Shown piece by piece: positions 1-8,012 of a DNA stretch of 39,636 nt (positions are counted from its first letter, which is position 1; each line of letters starts with the position of its first letter). The notes below the pieces were generated by a model. That model saw nothing but the letters and a program-made list of their open reading frames with translations. It was not told the origin of the DNA and did not search any database. A program made the position numbers and the translations under genes. The stretch covers positions 1 to 39,636 of the forward strand of contig JAJDVC010000154.1 of NCBI GenBank assembly GCA_022826305.1, written 5' to 3'. This stretch comes from Gammaproteobacteria bacterium. Its GTDB lineage: Bacteria > Pseudomonadota > Gammaproteobacteria > Arenicellales > Poriferihabitantaceae.

Positions 1-29
1 GCTCCCGCACTGGCAACCGCCCCGACGGA

Positions 30-887
30 TCATCGCGGAGATGCCGTTCGGAGATGCCGATCAATCACGGTCGCAATCTGGTCCGGATCATCGAGGTGCA
101 CATGATGTCCACCCGTCACGTCGACCCTGGACAGGTCGGCAATCATGCTGATCCGTCCAGCGGTGTTCTCCCTGCCGACCAGAACGCCCCGGCTCGCGAC
201 GATCAGCAGAACCGGCGCCACGATCCCGGCCAGGAGCGCCCTCACCCTTCCTTCACTCATGTGGACCGGGGAAGCATGCTTGAGCCGACTGTCGCTCAGA
301 ACCAGCACTCCGTCCCCCTTCTTCATGGCGCCCCGACTCAAGAGAATCTCGACGCTTTCCCTGTGGATGCTGCCAGCCGCAAGCCGTTTCTTCACCACTT
401 CGTCCCAGGATGAATAGTATCTTGGCCGACTGCTTTCGCGCCTGACCAGATCCGCCATGGCGCCGCGCAGCCTGGAAACGCTCCGGTCATCACTTCCCGA
501 GACTGGTCCCAGGCCATCTATCAGGACCATCCGGTCAACCCTGCCCGGGAACGCCGCGGCAAAAACGGCCGCGATTCCCGCTCCCAGCGAGTGTCCGACC
601 AGCGTGCACCGGTCCAGCTCCAGCGTTTCAAGCGCATGATACAGATCCCCGGCATAATCGGTAAAATGGTAGGAACAGCCATCGGGACGGGCAGCAGAAT
701 GCCCATGTCCGGGCAGGTCCAGGCAGATCCACCGGTACTGCGGCAGGCATTCCGACAGGGGAAGAAAGGACGCTGCGTTATCCAGCCATCCGTGCAGGCA
801 AACCAGGGGCCTCCCGGCCCGCGACCCCGTCTCCAGCCCGCGGAGCGGACCGGTCAGCCCTTCCAGCGTGATTTCCCTGACAGACAT
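30..887 (-). CDS. alpha/beta hydrolase
   Basis: A 285-residue alpha/beta-hydrolase-fold protein, probably a cytoplasmic esterase or C-C hydrolase of unknown substrate. The oxyanion-hole region is LVCLHGWLDNAASF (about residues 28-41). The nucleophile elbow is GHSLG with Ser100, and the late catalytic His sits in GGHHVHLDDP near residue 262. There is no signal peptide. It starts at an ATG and is transcribed away from gltA, with about 160 bases between the two starts. The family is clear. The substrate is not, because family members range from lipases to haloalkane dehalogenases. Confidence 0.85.
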   Translation of the reverse strand: MSVREITLEGLTGPLRGLETGSRAGRPLVCLHGWLDNAASFLPLSECLPQYRWICLDLPGHGHSAARPDGCSYHFTDYAGDLYHALETLELDRCTLVGHSLGAGIAAVFAAAFPGRVDRMVLIDGLGPVSGSDDRSVSRLRGAMADLVRRESSRPRYYSSWDEVVKKRLAAGSIHRESVEILLSRGAMKKGDGVLVLSDSRLKHASPVHMSEGRVRALLAGIVAPVLLIVASRGVLVGRENTAGRISMIADLSRVDVTGGHHVHLDDPDQIATVIDRHLRTASPR

Positions 888-945
888 GAAGCAGGTCGGG
901 ACCGGCCGGAATCACGCGCTTCCGCGAACGGGTCCTGAAGCGGGT

Positions 946-974
946 TTGTCATTCCCCGGGTTTTCGATTATCTT
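946..974 (+). promoter_or_regulatory. candidate sigma70 promoter of gltA
   Basis: TTGTCA (946-951) and TATCTT (969-974) are separated by 17 bases, giving a predicted start near 981 and a leader of about 70 bases before the gltA ATG. The -35 element matches consensus at 5 of 6 positions and the -10 at 4 of 6. Inferred from sequence only. Confidence 0.45.
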
Positions 975-1004
975 ATGCATATGAATACCTATATATCCCG
1001 CTCA

Positions 1005-1025
1005 ATTATTGGATAAACCAATAAT
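1005..1025. repeat. perfect inverted repeat in the gltA leader
   Basis: ATTATTGG (1005-1012) and CCAATAAT (1018-1025) form a perfect 8-bp inverted repeat around the loop ATAAA, 24 bases before the gltA start. It would lie in the 5' untranslated leader if the 946-974 promoter is used. It could be an operator or an RNA hairpin. There is no T-run after it, so it is not an ordinary terminator. Confidence 0.5.
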
Positions 1026-1049
1026 CCTGTTCGATGCCGAGACTATAGC

Positions 1050-2408
1050 ATGAATCCAGAGAACGAAGCCGACGACAGCTTTACCCTGACAGACAACGGA
1101 ACCGGAGAGTCCTGGAAACTCCCCGCACGCACGGGAACCATGGGTAACCGGCTGGTCGACATCAAGTCACTGTACGGCACAACCGGTCTGCTGACCTACG
1201 ACCCGGGATTCACTTCCACGGCTTCGTGCAAGTCCGACATTACCTTTATCGATGGAGAAAAGGGCATCCTGCTGCACAGGGGTTACTCCATAGCCGACCT
1301 GGCTGAAAAGAGCGACTTCATGGAGGTGTGCTACCTGTTGCTGTACGGAGAGCTTCCCACGCCTGAGGAGAAAAACTCCTTCAACACCGATATCAAGCAC
1401 CACACCCTGATTCACGAACAGCTGGCCCGCTTCTATTCGGGGTTCATGCGTAGCGCGCACCCCATGGCGATCATGGTCGGTGTGGTCGGCGCCCTGTCGG
1501 CCTTCTACCATGACAGCACCGACATCACGGATATCGAACAGCGCCGACTTGCCGCCCACCGGCTGATCGCAAAGATGCCGACCATCGGGGCCTGTGCATA
1601 CAAGTATTCGCTGGGCCTGCCGTTCCCGACACCGCGCAACAACCTGAGCTATGCGGAAAACCTGTTGCAGATGATGTTCTCCAACCCGGCCGAGGACTAT
1701 GAAATACTGCCAGCCCTGTCCAGGGCAGTAGACCGACTGCTGATCCTGCATGCAGACCATGAGCAGAACGCCTCCACATCGACCGTGCGGCTGGCAGGAT
1801 CCTCCGGCGCGAATCCCTATGCCTGCATTGCGTCGGGAATCGCCTCGCTGTGGGGGCCGGCCCATGGCGGCGCCAACGAAGCGGTACTGAAGATGCTGGA
1901 AGAGATCGGATCGGTCGACCGGATCCGGAAATACATTGCCAAGGCCCAGGACAAGAAAGACCCCTTCAGGCTGATGGGGTTCGGACACCGCGTCTACAAG
2001 AACTACGATCCGCGAGCCACGGTCATGCGCAAGAGCTGCCATGAGGTGCTGTCCACGCTCGGCATACAGGATCCGCAACTGGAACTTGCGATGCGCCTTG
2101 AGGAAATCGCCCTGAACGATGACTACTTCATCGAGAAGAAACTGTATCCGAATGTGGATTTCTATTCGGGAATCATCATGAAGGCCATGGGATTTCCGAC
2201 ATCGATGTTCACCGTCATGTTCGCGATCGGAAGGACCGTGGGCTGGATTTCGCACTGGAAGGAAATGCTGGTCGACGACGAGCAGAAAATCGGGCGTCCG
2301 CGCCAGCTTTACTCGGGGAAAAAGCAACGCAGGCACATCTCCCTGGACCGCCGGGGACATACGGAAAAGAAAATCAGCTGGTCCTGGCTGTGGGGTGGCG
2401 GCCGGTAG
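1050..2408 (+). CDS. gltA: citrate synthase (type II, hexameric-like)
   Basis: Condenses acetyl-CoA and oxaloacetate to citrate, the entry step of the TCA cycle, in the cytoplasm. Catalytic residues are visible: His272 in [12 protein letters not shown], His313 in [13 protein letters not shown] and Asp370 in PNVDFYSG. The N-terminal beta-rich part ([20 protein letters not shown]) is the one typical of proteobacterial type II enzymes. At 452 residues it is longer than the usual 425-435: after the usual end near [10 protein letters not shown] it continues with about 28 residues ending in WSWLWGGGR, which look like read-through past a lost stop. The ATG at 1050 places the conserved N-terminus normally. 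An inverted repeat lies in the leader. Confidence 0.96.
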   Translation: MNPENEADDSFTLTDNGTGESWKLPARTGTMGNRLVDIKSLYGTTGLLTYDPGFTSTASCKSDITFIDGEKGILLHRGYSIADLAEKSDFMEVCYLLLYGELPTPEEKNSFNTDIKHHTLIHEQLARFYSGFMRSAHPMAIMVGVVGALSAFYHDSTDITDIEQRRLAAHRLIAKMPTIGACAYKYSLGLPFPTPRNNLSYAENLLQMMFSNPAEDYEILPALSRAVDRLLILHADHEQNASTSTVRLAGSSGANPYACIASGIASLWGPAHGGANEAVLKMLEEIGSVDRIRKYIAKAQDKKDPFRLMGFGHRVYKNYDPRATVMRKSCHEVLSTLGIQDPQLELAMRLEEIALNDDYFIEKKLYPNVDFYSGIIMKAMGFPTSMFTVMFAIGRTVGWISHWKEMLVDDEQKIGRPRQLYSGKKQRRHISLDRRGHTEKKISWSWLWGGGR

Positions 2409-2482
2409 CCGGCCCGCAACGGACAACAGGACACGAATCCACCTGACGCTCCGGTGCCGGGGAGTGGAGTACAATCCCGACC

Positions 2483-2737
2483 ATGCATGTCTGGGTCTAC
2501 AAGGGCGACAAGAAGGCGGATACCTATCTGTATCTCGCTGGCCATGACCACTTCGACCGGGTTCCCGAAGCTCTCCTGTCGCTACTCGGGAACCTGTCCC
2601 TGGTAGTGGACTTCGACATGCTCGCCAGGAAACGGCTTGCCCGGGTCGATATGGAAACCGCACTCAGCCAGCTCCGGGAAAAGGGCTACTTCCTGCAGCT
2701 TCCGCCCGACAGACCTGTCGGCCAGCTTCCATGCTGA
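2483..2737 (+). CDS. YcgL domain protein
   Basis: An 84-residue protein of the YcgL family (formerly UPF0745), which is largely confined to gammaproteobacteria and has no firmly established function. Family features are the start MHVWVYKGDKKADTYLYL, the central FDRVPEALLSLLG and the aromatic end GYFLQLPP. It is the first gene of a tight three-gene cluster. Its stop overlaps the start of the next gene within ATGCTGA at 2731-2737, so translation is probably coupled. Only weak ribosome-binding sequence (GGAG) is seen, about 14 bases upstream of the ATG. Confidence 0.88.
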   Translation: MHVWVYKGDKKADTYLYLAGHDHFDRVPEALLSLLGNLSLVVDFDMLARKRLARVDMETALSQLREKGYFLQLPPDRPVGQLPC

Positions 2738-3090
2738 GCAAGATCCTGCTGACCATCGCGGTCATCGTGACGGTAATGCTCGTATACCGGACCAAGGCCG
2801 CATCGCGGCAACCGACGCCAGCCCAGGACTCCGGATCGCAGGGCTCGCTTCCGGTGCGAGCGGTAGCGGTCGTCATCATCTTCATGCTGGTCGCCGTTTC
2901 CTCCGCAGTCTTCTTCTTCAAGTACCAGTCGGATAACCGGATCATCACCATACGCGTAATCTCCGAAGACGGTGCCAGCACGATCTATCAGGCCCGTCAG
3001 AAGGCCATCAAGGGCCGGCATTTCAGAACCCTGGACAACCGCAACATTACGCTTGGGGAAAGCGATCGCATGGAAATGGACGGGCCGTGA
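2731..3090 (+). CDS. small membrane protein, function unknown
   Basis: 119 residues. There is a hydrophobic segment at the N-terminus (about residues 3-19) and a second at about 45-68 (VRAVAVVIIFMLVAVSSAVF). A soluble tail of about 50 residues follows and contains IITIRVISEDGASTIYQARQ. I do not recognise a named family. It overlaps the YcgL gene by 7 bases upstream. Its stop overlaps the GTG start of the rhomboid gene (GTGA at 3087-3090), so the three genes are very likely co-translated. The tail could be periplasmic or cytoplasmic; the sequence does not settle this. Confidence 0.75.
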   Translation: MLSKILLTIAVIVTVMLVYRTKAASRQPTPAQDSGSQGSLPVRAVAVVIIFMLVAVSSAVFFFKYQSDNRIITIRVISEDGASTIYQARQKAIKGRHFRTLDNRNITLGESDRMEMDGP

Positions 3091-3686
3091 TCCCCAGATC
3101 GCCCCCGGTCACCATTGCCCTGGTCGCCCTGTCCCTGATCATCTACCTGCTGATGAACATCGGCCTGCGCACCGATGTGCTGTCGGTGCTGCTGATTTCC
3201 GCCTACCACCGGCCGGTGCTGCCGGAAATCCTGCACGGTCACCAGTGGTGGCGGCTGTTCACGCCGATTTTCCTGCATTTCAGTATTTTCCATCTCGTGT
3301 TCAACCTGTTGTGGACATGGGAATTCGGGCGTCTGATCGAGTGGCGTAACGGGCCCTGGATGCTGGCCTTTCTGACCGCCATGATAGGTGCGGCATCGAA
3401 CCTCGTGCAGTTCCTGGACGCCGGACCCCTGTTTGGTGGCCTGTCCGGAGTGATATACGGCTATTTCGGCTACCTGTGGATCCGGGGTCGATTCAGCAGA
3501 CGTTTCGCCGTCTCCCTCAACCCCGCCGTCGTCAAGCTGATGCTGGGCTGGTTCGTGATCTGCTGGTCAGGCGTTCTCGAGCGCTTCTTCGGAATCCTGG
3601 TTGCCAATTCGGCCCACACGGCGGGACTGGCCGCGGGTGCCATGGTCGCTGCCGTGATATGTGCCCACGAGCGCCTGCGAACCTGA
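3087..3686 (+). CDS. rhomboid family intramembrane serine protease
   Basis: A 199-residue inner-membrane protease of the rhomboid family, which cleaves transmembrane helices of substrate proteins within the bilayer. Visible signatures are the HxxxN motif HLVFN (His69, Asn73), the catalytic serine motif GGLSGVIYG with Ser120, and the catalytic His177 in NSAHTAG. About six hydrophobic helices are present, the minimal bacterial form. It begins with GTG in a GTGA overlap with the upstream membrane-protein gene. The substrate is unknown. A rhombosortase role cannot be excluded, but no GlyGly-CTERM partner is seen here. Confidence 0.88.
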   Translation: MIPRSPPVTIALVALSLIIYLLMNIGLRTDVLSVLLISAYHRPVLPEILHGHQWWRLFTPIFLHFSIFHLVFNLLWTWEFGRLIEWRNGPWMLAFLTAMIGAASNLVQFLDAGPLFGGLSGVIYGYFGYLWIRGRFSRRFAVSLNPAVVKLMLGWFVICWSGVLERFFGILVANSAHTAGLAAGAMVAAVICAHERLRT

Positions 3687-3749
3687 AAGGCGCCGGCACA
3701 TGTGAACCGATTCAGGTGACCGAGCACAGGAACCGGGCGCGAGCCCTGA

Positions 3750-4658
3750 TCAATAGGTGTCCCGGTCCTCGATCACCAGCTCGTCGAGCTTCGACAGGGT
3801 CGCACTGAAGTCCTCCCTCTCCCCCCAGCGGGGATAGTGGTGCATCTTGATGTAGGGTCTCGAATTGACTTCCAGCAGGATGCACTCCTGCTCGGTGTAC
3901 GGGATACCGATTCCCTTCTCGAATATGGCATCAATACCGAGCAGATTGGCATCGAAGAGGCTGACGATGTCCATGAAGAGCCTGCGGTTCCGTTCATGAA
4001 CGAGGGACATGTCGATGGTTTCCACCACGCCGCCCGTCGCCAACGCCACCCGGTGAAACAGTTCCACCCGCTGCCCCTTTTCCGGAATCGAGGCGAAGGT
4101 CATGCCCTGCCCGGAAAGATGCCTGAGAACCTTGTTCGATTTCTGTATCGGGTACATGACGGGATGCAACTGCATTTCTGCCCTGATCCGGTTTTCGGCA
4201 TCGATCAGCGCCTCGATGCTGTCAATTCCGTTTCCCTCCACGGTCGGGGGATACCGCCTGATTACCGAAACAATGCTGTCCCGACAGGACAGTACCCGGT
4301 AGTTCGCGCCGGACAGGTATTGCTCGACAACGGTTGTCGGCCACCAGAACTTTGCCCAGAATATTGCCCTGTACAGTTCCCGCATGGAGCCGATCGGAAA
4401 ATGGCTTCCCCGTGAAAAACCGCTGACATTGGGCTTGATAACCAGCGGGAATCCGTATTCCCGGGCGAATTTTCGCGCCTCCCCCGGCCAGAAGAACACC
4501 CTGCCCGGCGCATGGGGAATGCGGTTTTTCGCAAAGACCTCCCGGCCCTGCAGCTTTGTCCTGCATCCCCGCCTTACTGTCAGGGAGTTATAGTTGCTGC
4601 ACCCTGCGAGATATTTCCTGCTGACCCATGCGTAAACCAGCCGCTTGAGCCTCTTCAT
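3750..4658 (-). CDS. ATP-grasp ligase-like protein (cyanophycin-synthetase-like ATP-grasp)
   Basis: 302 residues from the ATG at 4658, which overlaps the stop of the upstream gene as ATGA (4655-4658). An in-frame extension further upstream would read back through that gene and is unlikely. ATP-grasp features are the nucleotide-binding strand FPLVIKPNVSGFSRGSHF, the segment YRVLSCRDSIVSVIRRYPPTVEGNGIDS, and the late metal-binding region LLGIDAIF...ILLEVNSRP. The GNGIDSIEALID stretch resembles the ATP-grasp of cyanophycin synthetase and gamma-Glu-Cys ligase families. Such enzymes join a carboxylate to an amine using ATP; the substrate here is unknown. It forms a coupled pair with the next gene. 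Confidence 0.7.
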   Translation of the reverse strand: MKRLKRLVYAWVSRKYLAGCSNYNSLTVRRGCRTKLQGREVFAKNRIPHAPGRVFFWPGEARKFAREYGFPLVIKPNVSGFSRGSHFPIGSMRELYRAIFWAKFWWPTTVVEQYLSGANYRVLSCRDSIVSVIRRYPPTVEGNGIDSIEALIDAENRIRAEMQLHPVMYPIQKSNKVLRHLSGQGMTFASIPEKGQRVELFHRVALATGGVVETIDMSLVHERNRRLFMDIVSLFDANLLGIDAIFEKGIGIPYTEQECILLEVNSRPYIKMHHYPRWGEREDFSATLSKLDELVIEDRDTY

Positions 4659-5599
4659 GGCTGCCAGGCACCGATAATGCGCCTGAGCAGCGGTTGCCTG
4701 TTGCCGTAAAACGCAGTCCGCAGGAAAACCGGCTTTTCCCTTGCCTGCCGGTCCCGGCCTCGGGTGACTGCGGCAAGCGCAACTGCGCACCTCCTTATGA
4801 TTCTCCAGCGGTCCAGCCCCGAATGTCTCGAATCAAGCAGGTGAATCGGCATCGGCGTGTACAGGTTCAGCTCCACGATGTGGAACCGCCCTGCAACCAG
4901 GTCCCGGACGGACCCGGCCCTCACGCACAGACGCGATATGGGAAACCGCCCCACCTCGCCAAGCAATTTCCATATGGCGGCCCGGTCACCTGCCGACAGC
5001 ATTTCCGTGATGTCATGGTAGGTGGTGGCCGGGTTGTAGATGCTGTTGACCGGATGCTCTTCGACGGCGTTCCTGACCTCGGTTATGCTCAGCACCGCCG
5101 CCTTCTCCGGGTCATGCGGGTCTGAAATGGAAAAAAGCTCGAACTCACACCGCCCGGCAGCTGCTTCCTGTACGAGATACGGCCTTTTCGATGCAGCAAC
5201 GATCTCGCGGACCGCCGCATATTCAGCCTGATTCCTTACACAATGGATTCCCTGGGCGTTTTCTCCCCACACGGGCTTGACGTACACCGGATACGTGTCG
5301 GGCGGTTCAGCGCCTCTTTCCTGCCACTGTCTCAGCACCCACTTTTCCGGAAACAGGGCACTGAGATCCTGCTTCGAAAACACGCCCTCGACCTCGTTGA
5401 ACCACCTGGAATTCAACTGGAAATACTTCCACGGCCTGGTACGTATCCACAGGCACACCAGGATGTAGGTCAGCACGATCAGGGCCGCCGGCAACAGGGA
5501 GCGATTCGAGCGTGCACCACGGGAAACCCGGTCGGAGACCGAGGAGACGGCTCTGTTTCTGATGGTTGCATGAATGGGGGAGCCGTTACGGAGCAACAC
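4655..5599 (-). CDS. ATP-grasp-related protein with N-terminal membrane anchor
   Basis: 314 residues starting at a GTG (5599) with AGG a few bases upstream; no in-frame ATG occurs early enough. A hydrophobic helix at about residues 34-51 (SLLPAALIVLTYILVCLWI) is followed by a soluble domain. PVYVKPVWGENAQGIHCV resembles the ATP-grasp lysine strand and glycine loop. PYLVQEAAAGRCEFELF and FHIVELNLYTPMP resemble the later adenine- and metal-binding parts. It is divergent, so the fold call is tentative and activity is unproven. Its TGA overlaps the ATG of the ATP-grasp gene at 4658, so the two are probably one unit, perhaps acting at the membrane. Confidence 0.6.
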   Translation of the reverse strand: MLLRNGSPIHATIRNRAVSSVSDRVSRGARSNRSLLPAALIVLTYILVCLWIRTRPWKYFQLNSRWFNEVEGVFSKQDLSALFPEKWVLRQWQERGAEPPDTYPVYVKPVWGENAQGIHCVRNQAEYAAVREIVAASKRPYLVQEAAAGRCEFELFSISDPHDPEKAAVLSITEVRNAVEEHPVNSIYNPATTYHDITEMLSAGDRAAIWKLLGEVGRFPISRLCVRAGSVRDLVAGRFHIVELNLYTPMPIHLLDSRHSGLDRWRIIRRCAVALAAVTRGRDRQAREKPVFLRTAFYGNRQPLLRRIIGAWQP

Positions 5600-5637
5600 T
5601 CGTGCCTAGACCGAAGATCATTCCAAATTCGATGGCA

Positions 5638-5643
5638 ATTGTA
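5638..5643 (-). promoter_or_regulatory. candidate extended -10 promoter for the ATP-grasp pair
   Basis: On the minus strand TGGTACAAT gives an extended -10 element (TACAAT at 5643-5638), about 39 bases before the GTG start at 5599. No good -35 hexamer is seen, which is tolerated with an extended -10. Confidence 0.35.
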
Positions 5644-5739
5644 CCAACTAATTTCAGCCATTCGTAGAAGAAAACCGACGACATCAAGGTGATATGCGAA
5701 ACCTCCGCCCGAACGAATCTATTCTATATACCCGCACCA

Positions 5740-6390
5740 CCATGCGGTCCGCCGCCTTGCTGCGTTGCCGGAAAAACCCATGAAGCACCCGGGTTCCGAC
5801 CATCCGTCACCCGTTCGCCCGCATCATTGCCGCCGTCTGTCCGTAGACCGTCCGCGCTGTTGCGGTGGCGGGCGGGACGCCGATCGTCCAGAAATCGGGC
5901 AATGCCTTTCCCGCACATGTCCTGTTCGTCGGGAACAACTGCCCGCAGTTCCACCGCCACCGTCTCGTCGGGCTCGAACGCCGTGTCGCCCAGGATCATG
6001 AGAAGCACCTCGCCGCTCGCCGTATTCGCAGCGAGCGTATGGTCGTGGCATTCCCCGGTCAGGGGTGAGCGGCGTGTCGTTGCCGGAATTCACGAACCGG
6101 TAGTCCTCGCCAGCACCCCGGGTCGCCGTGCCGGTGTTCGCGAGGCACGCCTTGAAGGTCGTCGGCTACGCACGGATGGGGTCGAGACCGGCGGTGTTTT
6201 CTCTCACACCTGACGCATCATGGATGCCCTCATCTGCAAGCGTGCGCTCGCCCACCACCAAACCGCCTCCACTGCGGCAAATCAACACCCTGTCGTGCCG
6301 GGAAAAGTTGCTCAGTCTGGCACCACCTGCAATCTCTTGTTTTTGCTGGATTATTTGAACCGTGACATCACGGCAGCCGCCCCTGTCCAC
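5740..6390 (-). pseudogene. remnant of a Calx-beta repeat exoprotein
   Basis: Read on the minus strand, fragments of a Calx-beta domain can be joined across frameshifts and a stop. They are VRENTAGLDPIRA, then after a stop a stretch near GAGEDYRFVNSGNDTPLTP, then in another frame HDHTLAANTASGEVLLMILG, DTAFEPDETVAVEL and GIARFLDD. The core pattern, a GDT.FEPDET turn followed by a G.G...DD end, is typical of Calx-beta repeats of large secreted adhesins. No intact reading frame spans it, and neither start nor end is preserved. Limits are approximate. Confidence 0.6.
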
Positions 6391-6701
6391 GGCGGGTGTC
6401 CCATAGTGACCCCCGGTTTTTCCTACTGTGCCACCACTTCGGTGTCTGCACAGACCATCACCCTATCTTGAGCGGTTAAAACATGGAAGGCGAGCAAGCG
6501 GTGCGACTACACCGCTTACCTTTGACTTGCCATTTCCAAAACTGATAATCAAGTCCGTGAAATTGGTTGCCTTCCTGCTGCAAACCCCGTGATACCATGG
6601 CTGCAAACTGATGACTGCAAGTGCGCATAATGATTCGGGTCATGGCATTCCGATTCATGATGCTACCGTTAACCCTTGCTGGTATGGACACTGCTGACTG
6701 A
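6391..6701. other. intergenic stretch with one hairpin
   Basis: No supportable gene is seen here. The only clear structure is a perfect 8-bp hairpin, AAGCGGTG (6496-6503) and CACCGCTT (6510-6517) with a 6-base loop. It has no strong T-run on either side, so it is at best a weak terminator or the trace of a mobile-element end. The bases just before the ATPase ATG at 6702 show no good ribosome-binding site. Confidence 0.45.
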
Positions 6702-8012
6702 ATGAAAGCCAAACAACATCTGATCAAGGAAATCCGGCTGCATGATTTCCGTTGTTTCCATGCGAAACAATCGGTTTCCCTGGCTCCGCTCACGCTTCTG
6801 CTTGGGGAAAACAGCACGGGAAAAACCTCATTTCTTGCCGCAGCAAGAGCAATCTGGCAAACGGCATTCAGGATACTCCAGCCCAATTTTCGTGAGGAAC
6901 CTTATGATCTCGGCTCGTTTTCCGAGATTGTGCATACGCCGAACCAGGAAGAGGTGAAACCATCTTCTTTTGAAATCGGGTTTACAGGACATCTAGGTGA
7001 ACACTTGATTGATTTCGACGTTACATTTGAGTCTCAAGGTGCTGAGCCATGCCCTTCCATTGTCTCCCTGAAGAGCAATAATGAGTGGATAGAGCTGCCA
7101 TGGCCCATACAGGAATGTTTTACGATGGAGATGGGAACCAGCAGAGGTGCATGGAGATTCCAGACCACAGAAAAGGCACCACATCTGGAACCAAAAGGCC
7201 CGTCATTTTACTACTGGTCCAATGCATTATATTGGCTGATGAGTGGCACGACCGGCATTGATGAATTTCATGAGAGAATTGAAAATCTCGATGATGACAA
7301 TATACCTATCACCAATGAAGACCTCGATAGTCTCAAGAAACTGGTAAATTGGCCGATATGTTTTCATCCGGAGGATATCTTTGCCAGTGCTCCCATACGT
7401 TCCAAACCCCTTCGAATATACGACCCGATAGCCCACTTGCCGGATCCAACAGGAACGCATGTCCCTGCCCATCTTGCGGGGTTATATGGTGACCATGACC
7501 AATGGAGTCAGATCAAGGGCAAACTGGACAGATTCGGAAATGATTCAGGATTGTTCCATGAGATTGACATCAAACGGTTTGAGGAACTGGAGGGAGCGCC
7601 TTTTAAACTGGAAATCAGGCAAGCGAATGGAAACAAGCGTAATCTGATTGATGTCGGATACGGCATCAGCCAGGTTCTCCCGGTCATCTATGAACTATTT
7701 CGCAAGGGCGGACCGTCCATGTTCCTGTTTCAACAACCTGAAGTACATCTTCATCCCAATGCACAGGCGGCTCTTGGAAGTCTCTTCTGTGAAATCGCCA
7801 CGTCAGGTCGCCAGGCCATGGTTGAAACACACAGCGATTACATTCTGGACCGAATATTGCTGGATATCCGCGACAAAACGACCACGTTGACTGCAAGTGA
7901 CGTTTCTATTTCCTCGAATCAGGAAGTCAGATCTGACGATGAAAGCGTCCTTGCTCTGGCCCTGGCTAGGGCGTGTGGACTGACGGAGAAACTTGCAGCG
8001 ATTTCACCGTAG
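6702..8012 (+). CDS. AAA (OLD/AAA_21-like) ATPase, C-terminally chimeric
   Basis: 436 residues. The N-terminus IKEIRLHDFRCF and Walker A GENSTGKT (residues 35-42) are those of the SMC-like AAA ATPases common in phage-defence and mobile loci. GYGISQVLPVI and VETHSDYILDRI (about 374-384) are the expected late motifs. The Walker B region reads FLFQQPEVHLHP (342-352): the usual acidic residue before QPE is Gln344. From about residue 405 the sequence no longer looks like the family. It continues as ALARACGLTEKLAAISP, which matches the aminotransferase remnant that follows in the same frame. The natural C-terminus therefore seems to be lost. AT-rich stretches (for example 19 G+C in 60 at 7261-7320) suggest transfer. 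Probably non-functional or altered. Confidence 0.75.
   Translation: MKAKQHLIKEIRLHDFRCFHAKQSVSLAPLTLLLGENSTGKTSFLAAARAIWQTAFRILQPNFREEPYDLGSFSEIVHTPNQEEVKPSSFEIGFTGHLGEHLIDFDVTFESQGAEPCPSIVSLKSNNEWIELPWPIQECFTMEMGTSRGAWRFQTTEKAPHLEPKGPSFYYWSNALYWLMSGTTGIDEFHERIENLDDDNIPITNEDLDSLKKLVNWPICFHPEDIFASAPIRSKPLRIYDPIAHLPDPTGTHVPAHLAGLYGDHDQWSQIKGKLDRFGNDSGLFHEIDIKRFEELEGAPFKLEIRQANGNKRNLIDVGYGISQVLPVIYELFRKGGPSMFLFQQPEVHLHPNAQAALGSLFCEIATSGRQAMVETHSDYILDRILLDIRDKTTTLTASDVSISSNQEVRSDDESVLALALARACGLTEKLAAISP

Noticed and set aside
1167-2663. Long open frame antisense to gltA
   Set aside because: It has low-complexity, Arg/His/Gln-rich composition and lies opposite a well-conserved gene; it is a shadow of GC-rich codon use.
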